This document shows positions 55,719 to 64,000 of a DNA stretch of 64,000 bases, in pieces (positions within the stretch are counted from its first letter, which is position 1; each line of letters starts with the position of its first letter). This stretch comes from Sphingomonas sp. Leaf230. Its GTDB lineage: Bacteria; Pseudomonadota; Alphaproteobacteria; Sphingomonadales; Sphingomonadaceae. The DNA lies in the NCBI RefSeq assembly GCF_001421745.1, contig NZ_LMKW01000010.1:444173-508172 (forward strand), given 5' to 3'. The notes below the pieces were generated by a model. That model did no database searches. It was not told the origin of the DNA and saw only the letters and a list, made by a program, of their open reading frames with translations. The position numbers and the translations under genes were made by a program.

Positions 55719-56826
55719 TGACTATGGCGCCGTCTTCGATGGGTCCAGGGACCGGCCGAACGCAGTTAACACATTACTGGCGTTTTTTCGTCGAACGTCG
55801 GCCATCATGGTATCCACCACATGGCAAATTAATGAGGCAAATCATCGACCAAAAGAAACCTTTCCGAGAATTGACCAGCTTGCCTAAAGCCGTCGAGATC
55901 AATTATTTCGTATTTTCGGTTGGCGTGATTGATTAAGCCACTTTCGACTAGCGACCTGATAGACCTATTAACGTGGACAGGTGTGATTCCGACGCTATCC
56001 CCCATCTGCTCCTGCGACATAGGTAAGGAAAAACGCAACCCATCACTTAAGCCCCGTAACCTAGTCCTGGCGGCAAATTCGTTCAAAAAATGAGCTACAC
56101 GAGTCCGTGCGGAACGCCCACCAATATTCAACAACCACTCCCGCAGTTGTCGCGACTCCGCAATTGTTCTTAGATCCAAAGCCAACCGAATGGATGGGTG
56201 TGAATCTATTAATTCTTCAAACTCGGATCTTTGAACGTAGATGATGCTCGATTTTTCTGCACAAACCACATTGTAGTCCAAACTATTCACAAATCTGCTT
56301 TCCGGATTAATCATGTCTCCGGGAATTATCAGCGATACAATTTGTCGATAACCGTCCAATGTTTGCTTTTGACGAAATAGATAGCCCGATATTACAAACA
56401 CATAGTCGGAAGATGACAAGCCTTCCCTGAATACGTAGCTTCCCGACTCAAACGTTTTTGTTCGAGCTTTCAGACGGCCTAAAGCTTCGCTGTCAAAAAC
56501 TTGTATCCGCGAATACGCCGATAGGCTTTTCGCAATCAGACCATGAGGGTCAATTTCCGAGATCAAAACAGGGTTCCCGTAACATTGGCGGGAGCATTGC
56601 GTCTCTCAGTTGCCAAGGGCCGCGATCGGTCAGCAATTTATGATTTATACCATAGGTTGCCGAACATAACTTGATTTAAGTTAGTTTGCACGACGACTTT
56701 CATGGGACAGTGAAAGTTGGGGCAGCAGGTTGGGGCATATTGGGCAACTCCAAACCGAGAAAGATGTGCTGAACGAGTGGCTTTTATAGGGAGCTTGGAT
56801 CGCATGCCCGGGTGTCCGGATATGGG
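55719..56826. repeat. 1.1-kb direct repeat, right copy (carries a Crp/Fnr gene)
   Basis: Matches 45576-46682 in the same orientation at an offset of about 10.14 kb. The identical stretch starts at TGACTATGGCGCC and fades after GCATGCCCGGGTGTC (56816). Confidence 0.85.
55829..56566 (-). CDS. Crp/Fnr family regulator, paralogue 2
   Basis: This 245-residue protein is the same length as the paralogue at 45685-46422 with no gaps. Changes such as Cys65Arg, Val86Ile and Thr117Glu are mainly in the sensing half, while the HTH region is kept (MSQEQMGDSVGITPVHVNRS). Both genes have intact reading frames and the same neighbouring sequence, so both may be expressed. The 460 bases on its upstream side hold the repeat tail, a GC-rich stretch and then the operator of the next operon. 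Confidence 0.92.
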   Translation of the reverse strand: MISEIDPHGLIAKSLSAYSRIQVFDSEALGRLKARTKTFESGSYVFREGLSSSDYVFVISGYLFRQKQTLDGYRQIVSLIIPGDMINPESRFVNSLDYNVVCAEKSSIIYVQRSEFEELIDSHPSIRLALDLRTIAESRQLREWLLNIGGRSARTRVAHFLNEFAARTRLRGLSDGLRFSLPMSQEQMGDSVGITPVHVNRSIRSLVESGLINHANRKYEIIDLDGFRQAGQFSERFLLVDDLPH

Positions 56827-57026
56827 CGGTTCCGGCCGTCGCAAAAGGGACCCCTTTTGCAACGCGGCTCGTGCCAGCTTTGGTTCTCGAAATAGGATGG
56901 TGTTTTGAGAAAACCTCGCCCTCACTCTCTGGGCGCTCCGTTTGGAATGCAGGAGGCATATAGCTTCCCGCTCATGCGAGCCGATACTACCCGATCAAAC
57001 CTAGGCGTGGAGCCCACATGATTGAC

Positions 57027-57064
57027 GTTTATCGAAAAACGATACATATCGCTTTTCGATAAAC
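57027..57064. promoter_or_regulatory. Tandem palindromic operator upstream of the DUF2975/XRE operon
   Basis: Two 15-base palindromes, TATCGAAAAACGATA (57030-57044) and TATCGCTTTTCGATA (57047-57061), are separated by two bases. Together they form a 38-base near-perfect inverted repeat with one mismatch pair. It lies 11 bases before the GTG start. The XRE protein encoded second in the operon is the natural candidate to bind it. Confidence 0.8.
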
Positions 57065-57074
57065 GGAGGCCTTT

Positions 57075-57590
57075 GTGCAGGATCGAATTCTCGTCGTCGC
57101 AAACGGATTGGTACGGTTCGCGCACTGGTTGAACTGGGCGGTAGCAATCGGCTTTATAATCGCGGTCGTCCTGTCCTTCGTTTTCGGCGACGCGCTGTCC
57201 GCGCAGATTTCCACAAAATATCACGGCCGCCATGTAGCTGAGACGATCACTTTGCTGCGGGCCACAGGCTTACTCAGCGTTGTCGTCTGCGTCGCAGTCT
57301 ATCAGCTCTTCAGCCGCCTGTTATCGATCATGGAAACGGTGCGCGCGGGCGATCCGTTCATCGTTGCCAACGCGGATCGGCTTCAGCGGATTGGCTGGGC
57401 CTTATTCGCCATTCAGGTGCTTGATCTAGCGTTCGGTGCCATCGTGTTCGCGCTTGATCGTCTTGGTATCGATCACGCGACTTGGGTTCCCGGCTTTACC
57501 GGCTGGATCGGCGTGGTGATGCTCTTCGTGCTTGCCCGCGTGTTCCGCGTCGGTGCGGCGATGCGTGACGATCTGGCGATGACCGTCTGA
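57075..57590 (+). CDS. DUF2975-family membrane protein
   Basis: This 171-residue protein has four helices (WLNWAVAIGFIIAVVLSFVF; ATGLLSVVVCVAVYQLF; GWALFAIQVLDLAFGAIVFA; FTGWIGVVMLFVLARVFRVG) and the conserved loop IMETVRAGDPFIVANADRLQ typical of DUF2975. Such genes are regularly paired with a small YozG-type XRE regulator, as here (start overlapping by one base). GTG start at 57075, preceded by AACGGAGG. Confidence 0.88.
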   Translation: MQDRILVVANGLVRFAHWLNWAVAIGFIIAVVLSFVFGDALSAQISTKYHGRHVAETITLLRATGLLSVVVCVAVYQLFSRLLSIMETVRAGDPFIVANADRLQRIGWALFAIQVLDLAFGAIVFALDRLGIDHATWVPGFTGWIGVVMLFVLARVFRVGAAMRDDLAMTV

Positions 57591-57808
57591 TGCCCGTCGT
57601 CGTCACACTCGACGACATGCTTGCGGCTCGGCGGATGACGTTGACCGAGTTATCGCAAGCGGTCGATATCACAATGGCGAACCTATCGATCCTGAAGACT
57701 GGCAAAGCGAAGGCGATCCGCTTCTCGACCCTAGAGGCGATTTGCGAGGTGCTCGACTGTCAGCCGGGTGACATCCTTAGTTTCACGCAAATGGGGGAAA
57801 CGGATTGA
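57590..57808 (+). CDS. YozG-type XRE transcriptional regulator
   Basis: This 72-residue protein is a single HTH: LDDMLAARRMTLTELSQAVD, ITMANLSILKTGKAKAIRFS, TLEAICEVLDCQPGDIL. It follows DUF2975 with a TGATG overlap and is followed by another overlapping membrane-protein gene. It probably autoregulates through the tandem palindromes at 57027-57064. Confidence 0.92.
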   Translation: MPVVVTLDDMLAARRMTLTELSQAVDITMANLSILKTGKAKAIRFSTLEAICEVLDCQPGDILSFTQMGETD

Positions 57809-58644
57809 TCGACCATGCGGAGAAAGCCGGTACGCGAAGGGGGATTGGGAGCGCGCTTCGTGGCGTAGGGCTTGCCGTACTCGAAACCTATCAGCATGGC
57901 GGGCGGACGGTGGTGACCGCGCCGCTGATCCTAGGCATCGCCGTGCTGCCGGAATTGATGCAGCATGTCGCGGAGATCCATCTGGGTATGTTCGACTCTG
58001 CAGGGCGTTTCCGTGCGCTTGCTAACGATCCCCTTCGTTGGGGTTTCGGTTACGTGAAGCTGGTAGGGTTCATGATCGCCATGCTCGCTGTCGCGCGGTT
58101 CTGGTCGGTGAGGTCGATCCCCCGAACACTACTGGTCCCGCCAGCAACTCTGCTGCGCGTCGCAGCGGGGTTGATCATAGGGTTCGCGGTTGCGTGGCCG
58201 TTCGGTTGGCTGGGAAAGCAAGGCTTGTCACCCGTGATCAACATACCTCTTCAGATCGTTTCTGCCGTAATTCAGGGGGGCTTCCTGATCTACGTCATTG
58301 GCGCGTTGGTAGAGGACGTGTCCGTGACGCCGAAGCGCGCTATGACGTCGCTGCTGCCCGCCGCGATCATGCTCAGCGTGCTGGTCGCCGTGGCATTCGC
58401 GCCATCGCAGGCGCTTCACATGGCAAACCACAAGCTGGCTTTGGGACGGCCACTGCCGATCGTGTGGATGCTCATGCTCTTCGATGCACTGTGGGTCGGA
58501 CTATTTGCAGCGCTGGTCGGCTCTGCAATGTTCGTCGGAGTGAGGACCGGGCTGACCTGGCGGGGCTGGACCGTGCATCCTAGCGATCTGAACCCGTCGA
58601 ATGTTCATACCCCCGAAGGCGCAAAACGGGGTGCGGTTATATGA
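57805..58644 (+). CDS. Integral membrane protein, unknown (DUF2975/XRE operon)
   Basis: This 279-residue protein has about six helices, for example TVVTAPLILGIAVLPELMQH, YVKLVGFMIAMLAVARFW, LLRVAAGLIIGFAVAWPFGW and SLLPAAIMLSVLVAVAFAPS. The start is a TTG at 57805 overlapping the XRE stop. The family is not recognised. Overlaps on both sides place it in the same operon as the DUF2975/XRE pair. Confidence 0.7.
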   Translation: MIDHAEKAGTRRGIGSALRGVGLAVLETYQHGGRTVVTAPLILGIAVLPELMQHVAEIHLGMFDSAGRFRALANDPLRWGFGYVKLVGFMIAMLAVARFWSVRSIPRTLLVPPATLLRVAAGLIIGFAVAWPFGWLGKQGLSPVINIPLQIVSAVIQGGFLIYVIGALVEDVSVTPKRAMTSLLPAAIMLSVLVAVAFAPSQALHMANHKLALGRPLPIVWMLMLFDALWVGLFAALVGSAMFVGVRTGLTWRGWTVHPSDLNPSNVHTPEGAKRGAVI

Positions 58645-59111
58645 CGCCGATAGCTCTGTTCTTAATGTGCTGGGCAGCTTTAACCGTGGCCAAGGACACG
58701 CAGATCGGGCGGTCGCTGCACAGTGTGATGGTGCAGCAACCTGCTGTTGCGGCAAACCGGCTTACGCGGGGCAACGTCGCGATTGCGATCGCCGTTCTGT
58801 TGTTGATCGTACTGCACGTAACTGCGGAAGACGGTGATCGAATCCGGATGGCGGGCTTGGCCGTCCCTGACTTGACAATTTGGCTTACAACCTTCGAAAT
58901 CAGCACCGTTATTGAGATGGCTACTGGTTTCGCAGTAGCATGGGGGGCTATACGCCGAGTGAGCGTCTCAGCGGTACTTGCGATCCTTCCTTTTCGCTCT
59001 GCTGCACTTGCAAAGGGTAAGGCTAGACGGGTTCGCCGCAATCTGCGCCGCAGTTGCGCTTCGCCCGTGAACGACGATGAGGATGGGGCGGAGCTGTCGC
59101 TAGCGGCCTAA
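58641..59111 (+). CDS. Small membrane protein, unknown (same operon)
   Basis: This 156-residue protein has an N-terminal helix (PIALFLMCWAALTVA), a second one (NVAIAIAVLLLIVLHVTA) and a third amphipathic stretch. The C-terminus is basic then acidic (ARRVRRNLRRS, NDDEDGAEL). The ATG overlaps the preceding stop (ATGA). Sequence quality drops after residue 115, so the end may be altered. Confidence 0.55.
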   Translation: MTPIALFLMCWAALTVAKDTQIGRSLHSVMVQQPAVAANRLTRGNVAIAIAVLLLIVLHVTAEDGDRIRMAGLAVPDLTIWLTTFEISTVIEMATGFAVAWGAIRRVSVSAVLAILPFRSAALAKGKARRVRRNLRRSCASPVNDDEDGAELSLAA

Positions 59112-59204
59112 AACGAACGGTTGCCCATCAGTCCAGGCACCACCTCATTCAATCATACCACCGTGAATATTAGCGATGTTGAGGTTGGCGCTTGGAGTGC
59201 GAAC

Positions 59205-60401
59205 ATGCAGGCAATCGATGTCAGAAAGAGATGGGGTTGGCTACTTCTGGGCGCGATCACGCTTTCGACCATCGGCGACGAAATTTCGCTGATAACTCTC
59301 ATGTTCCGGACCGCTGAAAATCGTACGCCGTTCGCCGTGCCGATGCTGCTCGTCGCGCAATTGTTGCCGGGGTTGATTGCGACACCATTCATCGGTCGGC
59401 TTGTGGATGCACGTGATGCCGGCCGGCTGCTGACGGTAACGGCGTTGATCGATGCCATCGTCATAGCATGGATAGCTTGGCATCCTGATGTGGTAACGAC
59501 TATCCTCGGAGCCAGCGTTCTCAGCATATCATTCGCGATCGGCGGGACCGCGAGCTTCGTTCTCATTCCGGTTTTGGCCGAGCGACTTGGAATGACGCTA
59601 CCGCGAGCAAATGCAGTGTTGGAGTTTGTCCGCAGTGCCGGGATGTTGGCGGGACCGGTGGTGGGCGGCACTCTCGTGGCTTGGGGAGGTGTCGGAAGGG
59701 CGCTCCTGATTGATGCGGCCAGCTTCGCGCTATTAGCTGCCGTCGTGCTGGGAAGCGGATTGCGTCGCCCGGTCGAACCGAAGGACGCCGAAAAGCGGAC
59801 TCTGTTGTCGGAATATATGCCTGTTCTGCGAAACCGGCGAACCACGGTCATGATCGGAGCGCTGATGCTCGAGGTCTACGCGATCTCGATCGCGGATGTG
59901 GCGTTCGTGTTCCTCATCACCGTTACGCTAGCGGCCGGACCGACCGCGTTTGGTTTGCTGACCGCGTGTTGGGCCGGGGGGATGATGGCCGGTGCTATCG
60001 CCTCAGGTACGTTGGCGATGCCGCGTCCTGCTCCGATCGCATTCGTTTCCGCGGTAGTGATGGGCGCAACGATGTTGGCAATTGGTATCGCCGCTCTGAC
60101 GTTGGCGGGTGGGATCGTCTTTATAGGCATTGCGTTCGTGTTCGGCGGTGCAGCCAACAGCTTGCAAAATGTTGCAGTTCGCACAATGCTACAACGAGAA
60201 GGCCCAGCAGAATCACGTGGCAAGGTTGCAGCGATATATAGCGCTGGAACAAGCGCGGCCGCCATGCTTGGCTATATGACTGGCGGTTTCTTCACGCCAG
60301 ACAATGCCACAAGCGCGTACGTCTTCGGAGGTACTCTCGGCGTTCTCTCTGGTTTCGCTGGTTGGCTGCTTTATCGCCATTCCAAACCAAAAGACATTTA
60401 G
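59205..60401 (+). CDS. Major facilitator superfamily transporter (MFS_3-like exporter)
   Basis: The protein is 398 residues from the ATG at 59205 (MQAIDVRKRWGWLLLGAITL); the frame is open to 59121 but that part looks untranslated. It has about twelve helices. The loop between helices 2 and 3, GLIATPFIGRLVDARDAGRL, fits MFS motif A in the variant seen in enterobactin-exporter-like proteins. FVFGGAANSLQNVAVRTMLQ in the C-half is also typical. It may export a drug or siderophore-like compound. It follows the DUF2975 operon by about 90 bases. Confidence 0.88.
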   Translation: MQAIDVRKRWGWLLLGAITLSTIGDEISLITLMFRTAENRTPFAVPMLLVAQLLPGLIATPFIGRLVDARDAGRLLTVTALIDAIVIAWIAWHPDVVTTILGASVLSISFAIGGTASFVLIPVLAERLGMTLPRANAVLEFVRSAGMLAGPVVGGTLVAWGGVGRALLIDAASFALLAAVVLGSGLRRPVEPKDAEKRTLLSEYMPVLRNRRTTVMIGALMLEVYAISIADVAFVFLITVTLAAGPTAFGLLTACWAGGMMAGAIASGTLAMPRPAPIAFVSAVVMGATMLAIGIAALTLAGGIVFIGIAFVFGGAANSLQNVAVRTMLQREGPAESRGKVAAIYSAGTSAAAMLGYMTGGFFTPDNATSAYVFGGTLGVLSGFAGWLLYRHSKPKDI

Positions 60402-60429
60402 TCAGGACTAACAGCTTACGCAGTCCTGA
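60402..60429. terminator. Possible terminator hairpin after the MFS gene
   Basis: TCAGGACT pairs perfectly with AGTCCTGA around a 12-base loop, beginning right after the stop codon. There is no T-run, so it may be a stabilising hairpin rather than an intrinsic terminator. The rest of the 348-base gap holds a dispersed repeat and no gene. Confidence 0.35.
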
Positions 60430-60472
60430 ACGGAACGGATAGCAAGACGTCATAGGCGTTCCCGGAATCGAT

Positions 60473-60555
60473 CGAATTTCGGGAATGTCCGGGTTGGGAA
60501 GGAAACCGGACGGGCGGCTTTCGGGCCGATATACTGGAAAGCGGACGTTGAGGAT
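60473..60555. repeat. Dispersed repeat, GTCCGGGTTGGG family, copy
   Basis: TTTCGGGAATGTCCGGGTTG followed by GGAAGGAAACCGGACGGG and, after a gap, GGAAAGCGGACGTT. Nearly the same as 54256-54320. Confidence 0.65.
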
Positions 60556-60749
60556 CACCGATTTGTGAGCAACCGCGTACTATACAGAGTGTCCGGGGGG
60601 TGGCCGCTCCGATCCCAGTGCAGAGAGTAGAGGGCCAGTTAACAAAATTGCCCGACAAACGCCGGCGCTGGCAGCAATTTGACACTTCGGCGCGTTGTGT
60701 ACGAATGATGTCGCTGATGTTCAACGATTGACGATAACCGGAGGACTCG

Positions 60750-61136
60750 ATGCTTCCCATTCTGCTCGCCGCTGCTGTAGCGTCAAACGCTCTCACCGTC
60801 TTACCGAATCGGGATGTGGATGCACGTCCTCCCAATCCAGCGATTGGCATTCTCTACATGCCAACGCCGCTCACTGTTTCAGCGGACACGACGCACAGTA
60901 CCCGCCTGGCGGCACTTCGTACCGAAGCGCTCGAGATGCAGGCTATTGACGGAGGAACCCTAACCCCCGAACATCGCGCTCAGTTACAGGTCAAACTCGA
61001 TCGAATTCAGCTTCGTTATGCAGAGATGCTTCGCCGGGCAGACCCGTTCTCGATCGATTCAAACGGTAACGCGATATACAGTATCCATACCCGGCCGGTT
61101 GTGTTCGTTCCCGACCTGCGCCGGACCACTCCATAG
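60750..61136 (+). CDS. Small exported protein, unknown
   Basis: This 128-residue protein has a short hydrophobic start (LPILLAAAVASNALTVLP) that could act as a signal peptide. A helical segment follows (HSTRLAALRTEALEMQAIDG to QLQVKLDRIQLRYAEMLRRA). No family recognised. GGAGG lies about six bases before the ATG. Confidence 0.6.
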   Translation: MLPILLAAAVASNALTVLPNRDVDARPPNPAIGILYMPTPLTVSADTTHSTRLAALRTEALEMQAIDGGTLTPEHRAQLQVKLDRIQLRYAEMLRRADPFSIDSNGNAIYSIHTRPVVFVPDLRRTTP

Positions 61137-61189
61137 ACAATAAGCGGCTAGCTGAATTACCGACCGCTTTTGAAATTATCCCGATGTGC

Positions 61190-61255
61190 TTGAATGTCGT
61201 AGTTTGGGCGGAAGCGGAATGGCCGAAATGGGAGGGATCGCGGACATTACCAACG
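61190..61255. repeat. Dispersed repeat, CGGAATGGCCGAAATGGG family, copy 2
   Basis: GTTTGGGCGGAAGCGGAATG followed by GCCGAAATGGGAGGGATCGC and GGACATT. It touches the end of the small membrane-protein gene on the minus strand. Confidence 0.65.
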
Positions 61256-61501
61256 GTCCTCGCCATTCCCCTTCCGAGAACGCAAAATACTTCGCAAACC
61301 CTCGAAGTCGCTTACGAACGACCCCACTACGATTGGCGTGCCCACAAGCAGGTACACAGGCAAAAACCATTGCCATGTCTTGTCTGGTACTCCCGTATAG
61401 AGCATAGCAATACACACCACGGTTAGGAATAATGCGGGCCACAGTGCCCATCGCACCAAGCGCTCGACCGTCCCTACGTTTACCTTATCGCTGCTGTTCA
61501 T
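61247..61501 (-). CDS. Small membrane protein, unknown
   Basis: This 84-residue protein has two helices (LVRWALWPALFLTVVCIAML and WFLPVYLLVGTPIVVGSFV) and a basic C-terminus (LRSILRSRKGNGEDRW). GGAGG lies about five bases before the ATG at 61501. The last codons enter the dispersed repeat. The 294 bases upstream hold nothing I can identify. Confidence 0.6.
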   Translation of the reverse strand: MNSSDKVNVGTVERLVRWALWPALFLTVVCIAMLYTGVPDKTWQWFLPVYLLVGTPIVVGSFVSDFEGLRSILRSRKGNGEDRW

Positions 61502-61795
61502 CCGGCATCCTCCGGGAATTAAGGAATGTCCGTGTGTGGACGCCCCGCTGGATACAAGGGGGTTTTCGAGAGATTTGTACGCGCAGGTTCAGGTGCTTCC
61601 GTGTGTCCGGCCTGTTGATGCAGCCATCATCACGGCTGCTGGCCTGTATGGAGATCGCGGATCGGGTCCAGACCGCAAGTGCGCGCTCGAGGCGCCTGGA
61701 CATTTCACTGGTTTTCCCGACCCCGTCTTCTGACCGTTGCGCCATACCTCTCTACTGACCTTTCCTTGCGTCCCTGACGCCTCAAGCCTCGGCGG

Positions 61796-62821
61796 TTACA
61801 CCGCCGCGGCCGGAGCTCTGTAGGAGCCGCCGTGCGCCATCAGCGCCCAGACGGTTCTCGCCATCTTGTTGGCCAGCGCGACGGTGACCAGCATGCGAGG
61901 CTTACGCGCCAGCATGCCGGCCAACCACGCTCCGGCTTTGTCGGGGTCACGGGCCGCAACCTTGGTTGCCGAGCTCGCGCCCAGGATCAGAAGTCGTCGC
62001 AAACTGCGCTCGCCCATCTTGGTCGTTCGCCCCAGCCGCTCCTTGCCGCCACTGGAGTGCTGCCGTGGGACGAGGCCGAGCCAGGCTGCAAAGTCTCGCC
62101 CGCGGCGGAAAGTACTGGCGGCCGGCGCCAGCGCAACCAGCGCCGTCGCAATCACGGGACCAACACCAGGTATCGTCGTAAGCCGCTTCGCCACGGGATC
62201 AGCTTTTGCCCGGCTTGCGATTTCGCGGTCCAACACAGCGATCTGCGCCTGCATCGCTTGCAAGCTCTCTGCGATAACGGTGAGCACCGGTCGGGCCTCG
62301 GTCGGAATTTCAGAAGCAGGGTCGCCGACAATATCGACCAGCTTGGCGACGTGTCCGACGCCCTGCCGAACGATGTAGCCAAACTCGGTAAGGTGCCCGC
62401 GCAGGGCATTGATCAGCTGCGTGCGTTGGCGCACGAGCAGGTCGCGCGTACGGAAGATTACGCCGGATGCCTGAGCTTCGGCGCTCTTGCCTTGCACGAA
62501 CCGCATGGTCGGGCGCTGTGCTGCCTCGCAGATTGCTTCAGCATCAGCCATGTCGTTCTTCTGTCGCTTCACGAACGGCTTCACATAGGCTGGCGGAATG
62601 AGCCGCGTGTCATGACCTACCGCGGCGATCTCGCGAGCCCAGTAATGGGCGCTCGCACAGGCCTCCATTGCCACCACGCATCGTGGCAAGGTCGAGAAGA
62701 ATGACAGAACCTGATCACGCCGAAGCTTTTTGCGGAAGATGACAGCACCGCTCGGATCCGAGCCGTGAACCTGGAAAACCGACTTGGCCAGATCGATGCC
62801 GACTGTGCTAACCTCACCCAT
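61796..62821 (-). mobile_element. IS110-family insertion sequence transposase (intact)
   Basis: This 341-residue transposase starts at the ATG at 62821 (MGEVSTVGIDLAKSVFQVHG) with GGAGG seven bases upstream; the longer upstream form is unlikely. The RuvC-like DEDD residues lie in GIDLAKSVFQVHG, VVAMEACASAHYWARE and KNDMADAEAI. The C-terminal TTIPGVGPVIATALVALAPA followed by the Ser-bearing HSSGGKERLG region is the Transposase_20 domain. IS110 elements usually lack terminal inverted repeats, so the ends cannot be fixed; they probably lie near 61760 and 62890. The frame is complete, so it may be active. Confidence 0.93.
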
Positions 62822-63023
62822 GGACGCCTCCTTCAGTGGTGTTTTCAACACCTCCACTATGGCACATCGATGCCGTCAGGGGGCGTCCACCCCAACGCAA
62901 GTGGGCGGGAGCCGTCCGGCAGCTTTCCTGCTCGATAGCGGTCCGTCGGCTTTCGGGTAATCCGGTCGGCTCGGAACCGCCGGAACGGCACGACGTGATA
63001 GTTAGGGGCTCTTAGGCGGCGAA

Positions 63024-63536
63024 CTATCTGATTGCGTCAAATAACTTATCTCCAATATGCCAGTTTTCATTCCCGGGATGAATTTTGCTTATTTTAATGG
63101 CAGACAGCCATCCAATGTTACTTTCCATTTTTGCTTTTGCGTCCGCCCTATCTGCAGGAACTTCTTTTTCTATTAGGGCGGATATATGATCGGCCACCAT
63201 GGCGGCTGCGGCTGTGGTAACTTCCTTGAAGACCATTGCGACCATAACATCAGGGAAATTCTCGACTCTAACCGAAATTGATAGGCCATTTCGAGAATCA
63301 AGCGTGCGCCTCGCTTGATTCTCTTCACAGGTTGCCAAAGGATTGAGGGCGATGCCGAGTGACCCCCCAACCCGAATTCCTTCACGACGAGACAAGAATT
63401 CAACCTGAATAAATCTATAAAACCCATTGGCACATTTATAGAAAAAGAGCGGCTCGCTATCATCTAGAATAGTATAAAAACCACGGCGAACCATCTCCAC
63501 TACGAGAAAATCTGAACATAGTCTGATATTTCTCAT
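63024..63536 (-). CDS. AT-rich protein of unknown function
   Basis: This 170-residue protein is encoded by DNA of much lower GC than the neighbours. It begins MRNIRLCSDFLVVEMVRRGF and contains FFYKCANGFYRFIQVEFLSR and SVRVENFPDVMVAMVFKEVT. There is no membrane segment or signal. It is likely acquired cargo next to the IS110 element. I do not recognise the family. Confidence 0.6.
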   Translation of the reverse strand: MRNIRLCSDFLVVEMVRRGFYTILDDSEPLFFYKCANGFYRFIQVEFLSRREGIRVGGSLGIALNPLATCEENQARRTLDSRNGLSISVRVENFPDVMVAMVFKEVTTAAAAMVADHISALIEKEVPADRADAKAKMESNIGWLSAIKISKIHPGNENWHIGDKLFDAIR

Positions 63537-63762
63537 TACCTACCCCTAGAATATCATGATAAATCTAAACGTCACGCGTTTCAGAGTGGTCGGCGTTGCC
63601 GGGAAAGGAGTGCCATATGGCAATTTTTATTCCATCGTCCCAAACTAACCCCTTGCCCACCGTAAACAAGATTATCCAGCCTGACTTTTGCATCAGGGGT
63701 GACCGGACGGAAAAGATCGCGCTGAACGGATGACCGCTTTCGGGAGCCGTATTTTGCAACCC

Positions 63763-63835
63763 GAGCGTCCGGCATTTGGGCGATAGCGGAATGGCCGATA
63801 TGGGCGGAAAGCGGACCTTCCGCTTTGGATGCCAC
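63763..63835. repeat. Dispersed repeat, CGGAATGGCCGAAATGGG family, copy 3
   Basis: ATTTGGGCGATAGCGGAATG followed by GCCGATATGGGCGGAAAGCG and GACCTTCCGCTTT. Just before it (63719-63750) lies GCTGAACGGATGACCGCTTT, similar to the tail of the 1.1-kb repeats. Confidence 0.65.
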
Positions 63836-63913
63836 ACTTCAGGAAACCGACCTCTGAACGGATCTCCCAGTTGCATCAGTCTTTTGCATCGCCGGAGCCC
63901 TTGTTGTTGCCCC

Positions 63914-64000
63914 CTAAAGGCCTGACAGGGCCTCGCAGGTTCGCGCGATGAACTCGCGGGGTGATCGATAGCGCAAAGCGCGGTGCGGATGCACCTCGTT
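63914..64000 (-). mobile_element. IS3-family transposase OrfB, 3' end (continues outside window)
   Basis: The minus strand reads NEVHPHRALRYRSPREFIAR followed by TCEALSGL and a TAG stop at 63914-63916. This is the usual C-terminus of the IS3 OrfB integrase core (YNEVRPHSALGYKTPREF type). It enters from the right edge, so completeness is unknown. It is a different element from the fragment at 45100-45555. Confidence 0.85.

Overview
The window looks like a chromosomal segment of a sphingomonad (Alphaproteobacteria, Sphingomonadales). Coding DNA is GC-rich. It carries very large TonB-dependent receptors, an ImuA-ImuB-DnaE2 cassette behind an alphaproteobacterial LexA box (GAAC-N7-GAAC), a three-gene transhydrogenase operon preceded by an aa3-type oxidase subunit IV-like peptide, and several dispersed repeat families.

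Layout. 0-4.1 kb (minus): a secreted penicillin-acylase-family hydrolase, then an ABC ATPase and an FtsX-like permease cut by the left edge. 4.2-10 kb: tRNA-Gly and the SOS mutasome imuA-imuB-dnaE2. 10.4-12.2 kb: thioredoxin/TPR co-chaperone, Lon-N domain protein and a Trm112-like peptide, overlapping ATGA/GTGA style. 12.2-15.7 kb: class II aldolase plus FMN hydroxyacid oxidase, divergent from a Crp/Fnr regulator and a DUF72 protein. 15.8-18.8 kb: a broken small lipoprotein gene, a secreted protein of unknown function and an orphan sigma-54 response regulator. 18.9-22.5 kb: pnt transhydrogenase genes with a HicA/HicB pair between pntAA and pntAB. 23.6-28.3 kb: a decayed island starting at tRNA-Val with a tyrosine recombinase, a double-HTH regulator, a PAAR protein, frameshifted ankyrin and DUF1795 genes, a Tn3 transposase relic and tRNA-Pro. 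29.5-32.6 kb: a stand-alone TonB-dependent receptor with a clear terminator.

34-44.7 kb is the most interesting region: a lasso-peptide locus of the isopeptidase/TonB type. On the plus strand it has a FecI-like sigma factor, a FecR anti-sigma factor, a TonB receptor with a signalling (STN) domain and an S9 peptidase of the lasso isopeptidase type. Converging on these from the minus strand are a 39-residue precursor, a fused B1-B2 protein (PqqD-like plus transglutaminase-like protease) and an asparagine-synthetase-like cyclase. The predicted 19-residue core, APAMFGSPEIGNLIYAYRV, starts with Ala rather than Gly. Its only acidic residue is Glu9, so an Ala1-Glu9 nine-residue ring is expected. A strong hairpin lies between the precursor and B genes, and an XRE regulator is divergent from the precursor. 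Inferred circuit: the lasso peptide is made, the TonB receptor re-imports and senses it, the signal passes through FecR to FecI, and the isopeptidase opens the peptide.

44.6-64 kb is accessory: a FosA-like enzyme, IS fragments, and two 1.1-kb direct repeats, each carrying a Crp/Fnr gene (about 92% identical proteins). Between them lie a class A beta-lactamase, an AraC regulator, an S41 peptidase, TetR, a carotenoid-cleavage-type dioxygenase, a VC0807-like membrane protein and several small genes. After the second repeat come a DUF2975/XRE pair behind tandem palindromes, membrane proteins, an MFS transporter, an IS110 element and the edge of an IS3 transposase.
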